Assembly (NCBI GenBank): GCA_002699085.1
Contig: PAAR01000026.1
Location: 1-64,000 of the forward strand
Direction of reading: 5' to 3'
DNA: 64,000 nucleotides
Source of the DNA: Micavibrio sp.
Lineage (GTDB): Bacteria; Pseudomonadota; Alphaproteobacteria; Micavibrionales; UBA9664
Part shown: positions 1-10,813 of the stretch, piece after piece
How the letters are laid out: each line of letters begins with the position of its first letter
Numbering within the stretch: the stretch's first letter is position 1
The notes under the pieces: model-generated
The model's database searches: none
Told to the model about the DNA's origin: nothing
The model's input: only the letters and a program-made list of their open reading frames with translations
Made by a program: the position numbers and the translations under genes

Positions 1-14
1 AAAAAGGTTTAATC

Positions 15-257
15 ATGGCGATGACCGCTGAAGATATTATTGCACTTATCCAAACAGGCCTGCCTGATGCAGAAGTCCGTATGGAAGATCTACGTGGTGA
101 TGGCGATCATTATGCAGCCTATGTTATCAGCCCATCATTCGAGGGAAAAAGCCGTGTGCAACAACATCAAATGGTGTATAAAGCATTAGGAAGTAAGATG
201 GGTAATGAGCTACACGCCCTAATGCTCAATACCTCTGCCCCACCTAAGAAAAAATAA
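15..257 (+). CDS. bolA: BolA family iron-sulfur/redox regulator
   Basis: An 80-residue protein that is a single BolA domain. The family signature is visible from about residue 44: GKSRVQQHQMVYKALG, followed by ELHALMLNT, the conserved HAL motif that carries the invariant histidine. BolA proteins bind monothiol CGFS glutaredoxins and share a [2Fe-2S] cluster with them, acting in iron-sulfur trafficking or as DNA-binding regulators. The gene lies 53 bases upstream of a CGFS glutaredoxin on the same strand, the classic partner arrangement in alphaproteobacteria. The start is the ATG at 15, with AAGG a few bases before it; a second ATG at 21 is possible. The window begins only 14 bases before it, so the promoter is outside the view. 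Confidence 0.93.
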   Translation: MAMTAEDIIALIQTGLPDAEVRMEDLRGDGDHYAAYVISPSFEGKSRVQQHQMVYKALGSKMGNELHALMLNTSAPPKKK

Positions 258-310
258 AAAAGTAACTAAACTCAATAAAAAGACTAATAAATAAGAATAA
301 GGAGTGTGTA

Positions 311-649
311 ATGAGTAGTGTGATATTCGATAGAATTAAAAAAGATCTGAACGAGAATGATGTTGTTCTTTATATGAAAGGTACGCCTGTCTTTCCACAA
401 TGTGGCTTTTCGGCTGCTGTTATACAGATCCTTTCTGTTTTAGGTGTCACTTTTAAAGGCGTTGATGTATTAGCTGATGCAGAGATCCGTCAGGGCGTTA
501 AGGATTTTAACAACTGGCCGACGATCCCCCAGCTTTTTGTCAAAGGCGAGTTTGTTGGCGGTTGCGATATTATCCGTGAAATGTATGAAACAGGCGAACT
601 TCAAGATCTATTAAAATCAAAAGATATTGATTTTAACGAGGCTGCATAA
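311..649 (+). CDS. grxD: Monothiol CGFS glutaredoxin (Grx4 type)
   Basis: A 112-residue monothiol glutaredoxin. The active site CGFS is at residues 31-34, preceded by the family motif KGTPVFPQ. WPTIPQLF with its cis-proline and the glutathione-contacting GGCDI follow at about residues 69-90. Grx4 proteins assemble and pass on [2Fe-2S] clusters, often as a heterodimer with BolA, which is encoded directly upstream. AAGGAGTG sits about 7 bases before the ATG. The last 17 bases overlap the 3' end of the convergent unknown gene at 633-1097. Length and motifs are standard for the family. Confidence 0.96.
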   Translation: MSSVIFDRIKKDLNENDVVLYMKGTPVFPQCGFSAAVIQILSVLGVTFKGVDVLADAEIRQGVKDFNNWPTIPQLFVKGEFVGGCDIIREMYETGELQDLLKSKDIDFNEAA

Positions 650-1097
650 CGCTAATATCCGCTTTTTGAAAATTCAAAATAGCTTCAGCTTTTTCACAAG
701 CGTCCACTTTTAATGCAGGCAATTTGATAGCGTCTCGTAAATAAAGACAATCGTCTTCAAACGCTACGACTGGATCAAAACTGATAGCACAATCGTTACC
801 ATTAATATTCACACAAACAAAACCGACAGGCCCTACCCTTTGTAAAGGCGCCACAGGATTTTTTTCTAAATGTATTGCAAAAAATATTCTACGAGAGATC
901 ACATTCTCCGTGGAAAAACGAGGCTGAACGCTTTTCGCAAAAACAGCCAAAATACTACGAGCACCATCAAGATAATTTTCTGCTAATTCAGTCTGGGGCG
1001 TAAAACAGCCAATTAAATCTTGTTTTTCGCCTACCCAACAAGTAAGGCGCATCAGCGTATCTTTATCAACTGGATTAAATGGTTTTAATTCAAACAT
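633..1097 (-). CDS. Hypothetical protein, convergent with grxD
   Basis: A 154-residue protein that I do not recognise. It has no signal peptide or membrane segment. The middle is a mixed hydrophobic/beta-like stretch (RRIFFAIHL, VGPVGFVCVNI), followed by an acidic segment (AFEDDCLYL). It starts with an ATG 39 bases after the rodA stop on the same strand, so it could be the last gene of the mre-rodA transcript. Its 3' end runs 17 bases into the end of grxD. Complete reading frame, intact start and normal codon use argue for a real gene; function unknown. Confidence 0.6.
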   Translation of the reverse strand: MFELKPFNPVDKDTLMRLTCWVGEKQDLIGCFTPQTELAENYLDGARSILAVFAKSVQPRFSTENVISRRIFFAIHLEKNPVAPLQRVGPVGFVCVNINGNDCAISFDPVVAFEDDCLYLRDAIKLPALKVDACEKAEAILNFQKADISVMQPR

Positions 1098-1136
1098 AAA
1101 AACTTTCTAGCTCATCTTTCATCTTATGTCAATAAA

Positions 1137-2276
1137 TTAAGGGTGACGAGGCAACTTAGCACTACGATGCACATTTGCAGACATGATAAGCCCAAAACTA
1201 ACCATTGCCGCAAGCATGGCTGTTCCACCATATGAAACCAATGGAAGCGGTACACCCACAACAGGAATAAGCCCCATTATCATTGCAACATTAATAAACA
1301 CATATAACGAAAAATTGGCACCTAAACCCATTGCCAAAACACGTGAAAATGTAGAACGGCAGCGCATAGCGATAAAGAAACAATAACCAAGCACTACCAT
1401 CACCAATATAAGAATAAGCACGGAGCCAACAAAGCCCCATTCTTCTGCCCATAATGTAAAAATAAAATCCGTTTGTTTTTCAGGCAGGAAATTTAAGCGG
1501 CTCTGTGTGCCGTTCAAAAAACCTTTACCATCAAAACCACCTGAGCCAAGGGCAATTTTTGACTGCATGATATGATACCCCGCCCCTAAGGGATCGCGCT
1601 CTGGATCAAGGAACGTAAGCACTCTTTGTTTTTGATAATCATGGAGCAAGAAAAACCATGCAATGGGAATAAAGGCTAAACCCGCCAATACAATGATACC
1701 AAATATCCAATAAGAAATACCAACAAGGAAATAGACGATACCACCACCCATTAAAATCATAAGCGCTGTACCCAAATCAGGCTGTAACATAACCAATGCC
1801 ACAGGCATTAGAATTAATATCGTCGGCACAATAAGTACTTTGAGTTTATTCATATCCTCTACAGTTACCGCATGAAAATACTGCGCCAAAGCCATGATCG
1901 TTGTTATTTTCATGAGTTCAGAAGGCTGTAATTGAATAAAACCGAGGTTAATCCAACGTTGTGCCCCCATACCAATAGCACCCATTATTTCTACCGCCAG
2001 CAATAACAACAAACCACCCGCATACGCAAAATAGGAAAGCTTTTGCCACCATTTAATATCGATCAGAGCGATGATAATCATCATGATAAAACCAAAAACA
2101 AAGCGCACAATCTGCCGTGATGCCCATGGCTCAAAAGAACCGCCTGCGGCAGAATAAAGGGCCGTAAAGCCAATACAGGAAATAGCAACAATAAGCACAA
2201 GCAAGCCTATATTCAGCTGGCTCAACTTATCCCACAAGCTCATCCTATCGCTAGCGAAACTTGATTCTAATCTCAT
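1137..2276 (-). CDS. rodA: Peptidoglycan glycosyltransferase RodA (elongasome SEDS protein)
   Basis: A 379-residue integral membrane protein of the SEDS family with about ten membrane segments. It polymerises lipid II glycan strands during cell elongation in complex with PBP2. Visible family landmarks are GAQRWINLGFIQLQPSE at about residues 103-119, the QPDLGTA motif near 165, and VPLPLVSYGGTAM near the C-terminus. Its start codon overlaps the mrdA stop by 4 bases (ATGA), so the two partners are translationally coupled. It closes the conserved part of the mreB-mreC-mreD-mrdA-rodA run. Confidence 0.97.
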   Translation of the reverse strand: MRLESSFASDRMSLWDKLSQLNIGLLVLIVAISCIGFTALYSAAGGSFEPWASRQIVRFVFGFIMMIIIALIDIKWWQKLSYFAYAGGLLLLLAVEIMGAIGMGAQRWINLGFIQLQPSELMKITTIMALAQYFHAVTVEDMNKLKVLIVPTILILMPVALVMLQPDLGTALMILMGGGIVYFLVGISYWIFGIIVLAGLAFIPIAWFFLLHDYQKQRVLTFLDPERDPLGAGYHIMQSKIALGSGGFDGKGFLNGTQSRLNFLPEKQTDFIFTLWAEEWGFVGSVLILILVMVVLGYCFFIAMRCRSTFSRVLAMGLGANFSLYVFINVAMIMGLIPVVGVPLPLVSYGGTAMLAAMVSFGLIMSANVHRSAKLPRHP

Positions 2277-4120
2277 GCCTTCACCTTCTGTATATCCTTG
2301 CTAGCAGGATCACGTTTCTCGGTAAACTCTAATATGCGTTTTGCCAGAGGGGCTGCCGTGGCGGAACCACCAATACCGTGCTCAACCACAATAGAGCAGA
2401 CATAACGTGGGTTCTCTATCGGACCATACCCTACAAAAAGGGCATGGTGACGTGATCGCCAAGGTAAGCTCTCCTGCTGTACATTCTCATTCCTTTGAGC
2501 TTTGGTAATACGTTGTACCTGTGCCGTGCCCGTTTTACCCCCCATTGAATAGCCTTCAGCCTGAATGCGCGAGCCACGTGCCGTGCCATTTGGCGCATTC
2601 ACTACTGCATTCATTCCCTCAATAACAATATTCAAATGTGCTTGGTTTACATCCATTTTGGGCCATGTTTTAGGGGGGCGACGATGTTTTCCTACATAAT
2701 ATGCCAACCATGGTTTAACCGCATAGCCGCCATTCACCAACCTTGCAGTCATAACTGCTAGTTGTAAGGGGGTTGTTAAAATATAGCCTTGGCCAATCGC
2801 TGCTACGATCGTGTCCCCTAATTGCCACCGCACACCTAAATGCCCCAGCTTCCAATTTTCATCTGGTATAAGTCCCGAACGCTCTTCAGACAACTCAAAA
2901 TCTAAAGTTGATCCTAGCCCAAAACGTCGTGCCATATTAGCAATGCGATTGATACCTACCTCACGTGATAATTCATAAAAATAGGTATCGCAAGACTCTG
3001 CCAAAGCATCAATAATATCAACCTTACCGTGTCCCCCACGTTTCCAACAGTGGAAGCGTCCTGTACCCAGTTCATAATAACCTGGACAAAACACAGTTTT
3101 ACTGCGTGATGTAATACCCGCCTCAAGCGCAGCCATTGCTGTAATCATTTTAAAGGTAGACCCAGGTGCATATTGTCCCGACAACGCTTTATTCGTTAAT
3201 GGGTATGTCTCATTAGAAAGCAGCTCTTGCCATTTTTGGGGACTAAGGCCATTCACAAACAAATTAGGATCAAAACTTGGATGAGAGCATGCCGCATAAA
3301 TCGCCCCTGTCTGTGAATCCATAACAATGGCTGAAGCACTTTTATGCTCACTTAATTGTTGCATCACATAATTTTGAATCTCTTTATCAATGCTTAAAAC
3401 AACAGAGTCCCCTGTGACAGGCTTACGTTTCTCCAGCTCTCTGATCTCACGTCCTGCAACATTGACTTCCATTTTACGTGTCCCCGCCTTCCCACGCATA
3501 AATGTGTCATAAGTTTTTTCAATACCCGTCTTACCTATTTTAAGACTAGGAAGGCGCAGTAATTCTGGATCATTCTTGGCATCCGTTTTATTCACCGCAC
3601 TGACATAGCCAATAATATGCGCTGTTGATTCAGCCAATGGGTAGCGACGCTGCTCACCCATTTCTATTGAAACGCCTGGTAAATAAACGCTATTTAATTC
3701 AATCTTAGAAACATCTTCCCATTCTAAACTATCCCTTAATTCAATAGCGGCAAAACGTGGGAGAGACTCCACACGCTCTTTGAAATCTGCTTTTTGTGCA
3801 TCTGTTATTTTTACGAGCTCGGATATTTTCTCTAAGAAAACATCCATATCTTTGACTTTCTCAGGTGTAATGAGCAATTTAAAATTTTGTGTATTATCGG
3901 CCAGGCGCTCTCCCGCACGATCATAAATAATGCCACGAGAAGGAGAGATAAGGCGTAAATCGATACTATTTCGATCTGCTAAGGTTTGATACTGCTCACC
4001 TTCGACAAGTTGCAAATAGCCAAGACGCAAACCCAAGCCTGCCATAATGGCAGCTTGTCCAGCACCCACAAGAAATGCACGGCGTGTAAAAACTCTGTAT
4101 TTATCGACAATTTTTTCCAA
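2273..4120 (-). CDS. mrdA: Penicillin-binding protein 2 (elongation transpeptidase)
   Basis: A 615-residue class B penicillin-binding protein that cross-links new peptidoglycan along the cell cylinder as partner of RodA. It has a short cytoplasmic N-terminus, one membrane anchor (about residues 14-36, AFLVGAGQAAIMAGLGLRLG), a pedestal domain containing SPSRGIIYDRAG, and a C-terminal transpeptidase domain. The catalytic SxxK is in APGSTFKMI near residue 320, SxN-like SCD follows in LAESCDTYFYEL near 378, and the KTG motif is in GGKTGTAQVQ near 545. Length fits the family. It lies 38 bases after mreD and overlaps rodA by 4 bases. Confidence 0.97.
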   Translation of the reverse strand: MEKIVDKYRVFTRRAFLVGAGQAAIMAGLGLRLGYLQLVEGEQYQTLADRNSIDLRLISPSRGIIYDRAGERLADNTQNFKLLITPEKVKDMDVFLEKISELVKITDAQKADFKERVESLPRFAAIELRDSLEWEDVSKIELNSVYLPGVSIEMGEQRRYPLAESTAHIIGYVSAVNKTDAKNDPELLRLPSLKIGKTGIEKTYDTFMRGKAGTRKMEVNVAGREIRELEKRKPVTGDSVVLSIDKEIQNYVMQQLSEHKSASAIVMDSQTGAIYAACSHPSFDPNLFVNGLSPQKWQELLSNETYPLTNKALSGQYAPGSTFKMITAMAALEAGITSRSKTVFCPGYYELGTGRFHCWKRGGHGKVDIIDALAESCDTYFYELSREVGINRIANMARRFGLGSTLDFELSEERSGLIPDENWKLGHLGVRWQLGDTIVAAIGQGYILTTPLQLAVMTARLVNGGYAVKPWLAYYVGKHRRPPKTWPKMDVNQAHLNIVIEGMNAVVNAPNGTARGSRIQAEGYSMGGKTGTAQVQRITKAQRNENVQQESLPWRSRHHALFVGYGPIENPRYVCSIVVEHGIGGSATAAPLAKRILEFTEKRDPASKDIQKVKA

Positions 4121-4158
4121 AAGGGAAAATCCTTCTATGCTTTATTATCTCTTATACA

Positions 4159-4680
4159 TTAAGACGATGAAATCAACCGATTTTGATAGAATAAAAGCAT
4201 ATTTACAAAGGGAAAAACAAGCCCAGCGATAAAAACTTCTTGTACTGCTTGTATAAAATTAAGTGATGTGCCCATAAACAAGTAAGCCACCAAAAACTTC
4301 ATAAGGGCAATAAGTATCAGTAGAATAAAAAATAACCCCCAATGGACTATAAAAATCTGGTTCGCTAAACGTAACCTTTGCCAGCGTATAAATCCGACAA
4401 TACTCAAGAATATTAGTGTATAAAATCCTATAGAATTGACGTAAAGACTATCCGCCAAAATGCCGTAGAAAAGGACTAACGGAAAAGGCAATATCGTTGG
4501 ACGATACATAGACCAAAAATACATACCGATTAAGAAAAGGCCAACATTGATTGGAAAGCCAAAAGGCAAAAGCCCCATAAAAAACAATGCGGCTAAAAAA
4601 ATATGAATAAGGCTATATTGTAAAAAAGCCACTAGCCCATCAAGAAAGCTACTATGGTCTCCTGCGTGGCGAATAGACAT
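4159..4680 (-). CDS. mreD: Rod shape-determining protein MreD
   Basis: A 173-residue, strongly hydrophobic inner-membrane protein with about five membrane segments. MreD belongs to the elongasome and links MreB/MreC to the peptidoglycan synthases. The short loop motif GLLPFGFPINVGLFLIG and position between mreC and mrdA identify it; sequence conservation in this family is otherwise low. It starts 3 bases after the mreC stop. Confidence 0.9.
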   Translation of the reverse strand: MSIRHAGDHSSFLDGLVAFLQYSLIHIFLAALFFMGLLPFGFPINVGLFLIGMYFWSMYRPTILPFPLVLFYGILADSLYVNSIGFYTLIFLSIVGFIRWQRLRLANQIFIVHWGLFFILLILIALMKFLVAYLFMGTSLNFIQAVQEVFIAGLVFPFVNMLLFYQNRLISSS

Positions 4681-4683
4681 AGA

Positions 4684-5538
4684 TTACTGGATCGCTTTAT
4701 AGTTCAGAATATTCACAAGATGTGCTTGTTCAGGAACACGATCAAGAACAACTTGAACATGTGCAGCCTCACCACTTCCTTGGATATGCCCCACAGCAAT
4801 GTCTGGCGGCAAAATACCATCTCGCCCAGATGTTACAACTTTTGCGCCTTCTTGGATAACAATATCTGATGGAATATGGACGAGTTCTGGTTTAGCCGTA
4901 TTATTTCCAGCCATAATACCATGAACCGTCTGATCGCCATTTTCAATCAAGACAGGGATACGAGAATTAATATCTGTGACCAATAGAATACGTGCTGTCC
5001 TTTTATCTGTATCTATAATGTGCCCAATCAATGCCGCATCCGATGTCACAGCTTGCCCTTGGGCGACACCACTTTCAGAACTTACAGGCACAATAAAGCT
5101 TTTAAAAAAGCTATTGGTTGTATCAGCAATAATACGCGCGGTTATAACATCGTAAGATACATTTTCTGTGTGATTTATAAGTGTTTTATATCGATGGTTC
5201 TCAGTCTCTAATTTTTGCGCCAAGTGAAACCACTCTTGCAATTTAGCATTCTCAGCTTTTAATGTTTCATTCTCCGCCCGCAATGAAGACAAATCTGTTA
5301 CAGCATCAAAGCCGTCACGTACAGCATATACTGGCTGGCTCACAGCCTCTATCATGGGATTGACCACTGAAAGCGTTGAGCTTTTTAAGAAATTTGAAAA
5401 ATCCTTTGAAATAAAAGAAGCGCCGATCAAGGCAGCGATAAAAACAATAAAAACAAGCGAACCAATCTGACCCTGCAAAGGGGTTACACCAATTGTCTTG
5501 GCAAAACTGCGTCTGGATTTTTTAGAAATGACCCGCAT
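4684..5538 (-). CDS. mreC: Rod shape-determining protein MreC
   Basis: A 284-residue bitopic membrane protein. After a basic cytoplasmic start (KKSRRSF) there is one membrane segment at about residues 26-45, then a coiled coil (SLRAENETLKAENAKLQ, about 84-100), and a periplasmic beta-barrel domain with the family motifs ARIIADTTNSFFKSF and VTSGRDGILPPDIAVG. MreC forms periplasmic filaments that recruit and activate PBP2/RodA. It is 95 bases downstream of mreB and 3 bases upstream of mreD. It ends shortly after the second beta domain, without the proline-rich tail seen in some relatives. Confidence 0.95.
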   Translation of the reverse strand: MRVISKKSRRSFAKTIGVTPLQGQIGSLVFIVFIAALIGASFISKDFSNFLKSSTLSVVNPMIEAVSQPVYAVRDGFDAVTDLSSLRAENETLKAENAKLQEWFHLAQKLETENHRYKTLINHTENVSYDVITARIIADTTNSFFKSFIVPVSSESGVAQGQAVTSDAALIGHIIDTDKRTARILLVTDINSRIPVLIENGDQTVHGIMAGNNTAKPELVHIPSDIVIQEGAKVVTSGRDGILPPDIAVGHIQGSGEAAHVQVVLDRVPEQAHLVNILNYKAIQ

Positions 5539-5599
5539 CGTATAAGTTTAGAACAGTATTATTTTAAAAACAATGAATGATAGATAAAATTTATTATAA

Positions 5600-5622
5600 T
5601 TTTCACAGTATTTCAGTGAAAA
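5600..5622 (-). other. Hairpin between mreB and mreC
   Basis: A TTTTCAC / GTGAAAA inverted repeat with a 9-base spacer lies 12-34 bases after the mreB stop. An AT-rich stretch follows on the minus strand, without a clean U-run. It could be a weak attenuator or an mRNA-stability hairpin that lowers expression of mreCD relative to the abundant MreB. The stem is AT-rich and short, so this is tentative. Confidence 0.3.
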
Positions 5623-5633
5623 TATATCGAATT

Positions 5634-6906
<1,273 letters not shown>

Positions 6907-7017
6907 AATTATCTCTTAATTCTTTGCGGGTACACCCTTTAAATTTGATTGATTTATGCTTATAAATGTTTAGACCTGAGGTTGTCAAACAAAAGTTTTT
7001 AAAAAAGAGTGGATTTT

Positions 7018-8262
7018 ATGGGTTTAAAAATAGCGGTTCTAAAAGAAACAGCCAAAAATGAAAATCGTGTTGCAGCAACACCTGATACAATTAAAAAATA
7101 TATTGCTATGGGCTTTTCTGTCGCCGTTGAAAAAGATGCGGGCCTGAACGCTTCCTTTTTAGATGCCATGTATAAAGATATTGGCGCAACGATAGTCGCC
7201 AATGCGACAGCAGCTGTTAAAGACGCTGATATTATTTTATCTGTTCAATCGCCAGAGCCTGCGACATTAAGCAATGCAAAAAAAGGCGCCATTCTCATTG
7301 GTATTTTAAATCCATACAAAAACAATGACGGCTTTAAAGCCTATAACAGTAATAATGTGACTGCCATTGCTACTGAATTTATGCCACGCATTTCACGCGC
7401 GCAAAGCATGGATGTCTTATCATCTCAATCCAATTTGGCTGGCTACCGTGCTGTTATTGACGCAGCAAGCACCTTCTCATCTGCTTTCCCAATGATGATG
7501 ACAGCGGCAGGCACTGTGCCGCCTGCTAAAGTATTCGTCATGGGTGCTGGGGTTGCTGGTCTTCAAGCCATCGCCACCGCAAAACGGTTAGGTGCGGTTG
7601 TGTCGGCAACAGATGTCCGTTTAGCCGCCAAAGAACAAGTACAATCATTAGGTGCTAATTTCATTATGGTCGAGGATGAGGAAGCGCAACAGGCGGAAAC
7701 ATCAGGCGGTTACGCCAAAGAAATGTCTGACGCTTATAAGAAAAAGCAGGCTGCTTTAGTTGCGGAAACCATAAAAAAGCAAGACATTGTAATTACCACA
7801 GCCCTTATCCCAGGTCGCCCTGCCCCTGTTTTAGTAACAGAAGAGATGGTAAAATCCATGAAACCAGGGTCTGTTATTGTTGACTTAGCCGTTGAACAAG
7901 GCGGTAACTGTCCGATTTCTGAACCAGATAAAATCGTTGAAAAGCATGGTGTTAAACTTATCGGCTACACCAATATGGCAGCCCGTGTTGCGGTGAATGC
8001 TTCTGCGCTTTATGCGAAAAACTTACTGACGCTCATCACATATATATATGACGCTGAAGCAAAAGCGTTAAATATTGATCTTAAAGATGAAATCACTGGC
8101 GCAATTGTTCTGACACAATCAGGCAAAACAGTGCATGAACGCTTCAAGGCGCCAGCGACAGCGACAGCTACAGCAGCACCAAAGGCATCCGCTAAAAAAG
8201 CATCCGCAAAAAAGAAACCTGCGGCAAAAAAGACAACAACCAAAACAAAGGCTAAATCATGA
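7018..8262 (+). CDS. pntAA: NAD(P) transhydrogenase subunit alpha part 1
   Basis: A 414-residue soluble domain I subunit that binds NAD(H) in the proton-translocating transhydrogenase. It starts [11 protein letters not shown], typical of the family. The Rossmann motif [19 protein letters not shown] lies at about residues 175-193 and [12 protein letters not shown] at about 270. The ATG at 7018 is preferred over the in-frame GTG at 7009 because it matches the family N-terminus and has AAGAGTGG before it. The C-terminus carries an unusual basic tail, alternating Ala/Lys/Ser/Thr ([17 protein letters not shown]), after the folded domain. It overlaps pntAB by 4 bases. Membrane-associated, makes NADPH at the expense of the proton gradient. 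Confidence 0.96.
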   Translation: MGLKIAVLKETAKNENRVAATPDTIKKYIAMGFSVAVEKDAGLNASFLDAMYKDIGATIVANATAAVKDADIILSVQSPEPATLSNAKKGAILIGILNPYKNNDGFKAYNSNNVTAIATEFMPRISRAQSMDVLSSQSNLAGYRAVIDAASTFSSAFPMMMTAAGTVPPAKVFVMGAGVAGLQAIATAKRLGAVVSATDVRLAAKEQVQSLGANFIMVEDEEAQQAETSGGYAKEMSDAYKKKQAALVAETIKKQDIVITTALIPGRPAPVLVTEEMVKSMKPGSVIVDLAVEQGGNCPISEPDKIVEKHGVKLIGYTNMAARVAVNASALYAKNLLTLITYIYDAEAKALNIDLKDEITGAIVLTQSGKTVHERFKAPATATATAAPKASAKKASAKKKPAAKKTTTKTKAKS

Positions 8263-8687
8263 CAACAGCAGCTCAAAGCGTAACAGACCAAGCAGCGTCT
8301 TTATCCGACCGTGCCTACGGCCTTGCGGATGAAATAGCGCATCTAACAGAAAAAGTAGCACGTCTCACGGCTGAAAATGAAGCATTGCTATCAGGTGGCG
8401 GCCACAGCGGTTTCTTAATTATTGGCTTTACTATTTTTATCCTAGCCTGCTTTGTTGGCTATTATGTTGTATGGCGTGTAACACCTGCCCTACACTCACC
8501 GTTAATGGGGGTTACCAATGCGATTTCATCGGTGATTATTGTTGGTGCGGTTGTTGCCGCAGGTGCTGCCACCACAGGCTTTTCAGGCATTATGGGGTTC
8601 TTAGCAGTGATGCTCGCCTCCATCAATATTTTTGGTGGCTTTATCATCACAAACCGCATGCTCAGCATGTTTAAGAAAAAGAAATAA
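8259..8687 (+). CDS. pntAB: NAD(P) transhydrogenase subunit alpha part 2
   Basis: A 142-residue membrane subunit supplying the first part of the proton channel (domain II). Three or four hydrophobic helices follow residue 50 ([21 protein letters not shown], then [16 protein letters not shown] and [17 protein letters not shown]). The conserved [17 protein letters not shown] is present. The first 48 residues form an extra soluble segment ([19 protein letters not shown]) with heptad-like leucines, probably a short coiled coil. Translationally coupled to pntAA by an ATGA overlap; pntB follows after 26 bases. Confidence 0.95.
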   Translation: MTTAAQSVTDQAASLSDRAYGLADEIAHLTEKVARLTAENEALLSGGGHSGFLIIGFTIFILACFVGYYVVWRVTPALHSPLMGVTNAISSVIIVGAVVAAGAATTGFSGIMGFLAVMLASINIFGGFIITNRMLSMFKKKK

Positions 8688-8713
8688 AAGAGAGATATTA
8701 GAGGGTCATTATT

Positions 8714-10102
8714 ATGGACGGATTAACAGGACTAGCATATTTAGTAGCGGCAATTTGCTTTATTATGGCGCTCAGAGGATTATCGCACCCAGAAACAGCA
8801 CGTTCTGGCTTGATGTTCGGCATGGGCGGTATGGCTCTGGCTATTGTAACCACCCTCTTCTCACCTGTGATAGGTTCGTATTTACCGATCATCGCAGGCA
8901 TTGCCATTGGCGGCGGCATTGGTGCCCTTATTGCTAAACGTATTGAAATGACAGCCTTACCACAGCTTATGGCAGCCTTTCACTCCCTCGTTGGTTTAGC
9001 CGCTGTTTTTGTGGCCGGCTCTGCCTTTTATGACCCAGAAGCGTTTGCTCTTGGCCTCCCAGGTCAAATAAAAACTGCCAGCTTGATTGAGATGGGACTG
9101 GGCGCAGCAATTGGTGCTATTACCTTTACAGGCTCGATCATTGCATGGGGAAAACTGCAAGGAACTATCTCTGGCAAGCCAATTAAGTTCCCGTCACAAA
9201 ACCAAATTAACCTGTTACTCGGCATTCTCGTTTTCGCGCTTATATTCTTATTTACCGTGACACAAAGTCCACTTGTATTCTGGGGCATTGTTGGCGTAGC
9301 ACTTCTTTTAGGTATTCTACTCATCATCCCTATTGGTGGTGCCGATATGCCAGTAATCGTATCAATGCTGAACTCTTATTCAGGTTGGGCAGCGGCAGGT
9401 ATTGGTTTCACGCTGCATAATCCTTTGCTTATTATCACAGGTGCCCTTGTCGGTGCTTCTGGGGCTATCCTTTCATATATTATGTGTAAAGGGATGAACC
9501 GCTCTTTCCTCAGTGTCATTTTAGGTGGTTTCGGTGCCGAAAGCGCCTCTGGTGCCGCAGAAGATATGGGTGACCGTATAGCCAAAATTGGTGCTGCAGA
9601 AGACGCTGCTTATATCATGAAAAATGCGTCTAAAGTAATCATCGTACCAGGTTATGGTATGGCCGTTGCCCAAGCGCAACATGCTTTGCGTGAAATGGCT
9701 GATATTCTAAAGCATAATGGTGTTGATGTGAAATACGCCATCCACCCAGTCGCAGGTCGTATGCCTGGTCATATGAACGTATTGCTCGCTGAAGCCAATG
9801 TGCCTTATGACGAAGTATTCGAACAAGAAGATATTAACCGTGACTTTGCCCAAGCTGATGTGGCGTATGTTATCGGTGCGAATGATATTACCAACCCAGC
9901 TGCCAAAAAAGATGCAAGCTCGCCGATTTACGGCATGCCGATCTTAGATGTCGAAAATGCTAAAACCGTTCTTTTCGTCAAACGCTCTATGGGGTCGGGT
10001 TATGCGGGGATCGACAACCCACTCTTTTACCAAGACAACACCATGATGTTGCTTGGTGACGCCAAAAAGATGACCGAAGAAATCATTAAGGCAATGGAGT
10101 AA
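8714..10102 (+). CDS. pntB: NAD(P) transhydrogenase subunit beta
   Basis: A 462-residue subunit with about nine membrane helices (rest of domain II) and a C-terminal NADP(H)-binding domain III. Domain III motifs are clear: VIIVPGYGMAVAQAQHALREM near residue 310, HPVAGRMPGHMNVLLAEANVPYD near 345, and GANDITNPAAK near 395, followed by KRSMGSGYAGIDNPLF. Length and motifs match the family. Third gene of pntAA-pntAB-pntB; all three subunits are needed for NADPH production coupled to proton entry. Confidence 0.97.
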   Translation: MDGLTGLAYLVAAICFIMALRGLSHPETARSGLMFGMGGMALAIVTTLFSPVIGSYLPIIAGIAIGGGIGALIAKRIEMTALPQLMAAFHSLVGLAAVFVAGSAFYDPEAFALGLPGQIKTASLIEMGLGAAIGAITFTGSIIAWGKLQGTISGKPIKFPSQNQINLLLGILVFALIFLFTVTQSPLVFWGIVGVALLLGILLIIPIGGADMPVIVSMLNSYSGWAAAGIGFTLHNPLLIITGALVGASGAILSYIMCKGMNRSFLSVILGGFGAESASGAAEDMGDRIAKIGAAEDAAYIMKNASKVIIVPGYGMAVAQAQHALREMADILKHNGVDVKYAIHPVAGRMPGHMNVLLAEANVPYDEVFEQEDINRDFAQADVAYVIGANDITNPAAKKDASSPIYGMPILDVENAKTVLFVKRSMGSGYAGIDNPLFYQDNTMMLLGDAKKMTEEIIKAME

Positions 10103-10110
10103 TTCTTTAG

Positions 10111-10803
10111 ATGGAGCTGACTGGCTTACCTACCCTGCTGTTTGCCATTCTGATTTTAATGCTAAAACCGGGTGCGGTGATGCTGACCTCAATGAGCCTG
10201 GCCATGGAAGGCCGTTGGCGCTCTATCGTAGCCTTCTGGGGTGGATTTTTAACGCTGCATACCTGTAGCTATTACTTTTTTCTCACGACGCTCTCCGCTC
10301 TACCTCAAGGCTACGGCATTATCTTTATTTTTATGAAAGCCATTGCCAGTATTTTATTCATTGTCTTGGGCGTTAAAGGTTTAGAGAGCCACTATGCTAA
10401 GGATGTTCAATCCTCAGAAGCATTGGAGAAAAAGATTAATAAAAAGAATTATCTCCATACATTTATGATGGGTGGCTTTTTACAAATCTCTAACCCTTAC
10501 GACTATGTGTTCATTCTGACAGTGATCCCTTCCGTACTGGGTAAAACAAGTTTCACCTTCATGGAAATAACTGTTCTGAACTTCCTCGTTATCAGTATGG
10601 GGGTCTTTATTAATGCGCTTTATATTATCCCTATCCTTAAATATAGAGAGAAATTTCTAAGCCCTGAAATCCTTAAAAACATTAAAAAATACACCTCGAT
10701 CATGTTAATTTTGATTGGCCTATACATCTTCTCAACAATGATCTTTAGAGGTGCTATGGTTGAGGCCGATATGCTTTCTTCTTTATTCACGCATCTCAGT
10801 TAA
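10111..10803 (+). CDS. LysE/RhtB-type amino acid exporter, copy 1
   Basis: A 230-residue integral membrane protein with about six hydrophobic segments. The N-terminal motif LMLKPGAVMLTSMSLAMEGRW matches the PGP-containing first helix of LysE/RhtB exporters, with the second proline replaced by alanine. It also has the central QISNPYDYVFILTVIPS. Starts 8 bases after pntB, so it is probably co-transcribed with the transhydrogenase. It is clearly paralogous to the next gene. Family membership is reasonably secure; substrate is not known. Confidence 0.72.
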   Translation: MELTGLPTLLFAILILMLKPGAVMLTSMSLAMEGRWRSIVAFWGGFLTLHTCSYYFFLTTLSALPQGYGIIFIFMKAIASILFIVLGVKGLESHYAKDVQSSEALEKKINKKNYLHTFMMGGFLQISNPYDYVFILTVIPSVLGKTSFTFMEITVLNFLVISMGVFINALYIIPILKYREKFLSPEILKNIKKYTSIMLILIGLYIFSTMIFRGAMVEADMLSSLFTHLS

Positions 10804-10813
10804 AGGCATAATC

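Noticed and set aside
4047-4232. 61-residue plus-strand frame across the mrdA/mreD junction
   Set aside because: Antisense to two conserved genes, no ribosome site and no plausible protein features.
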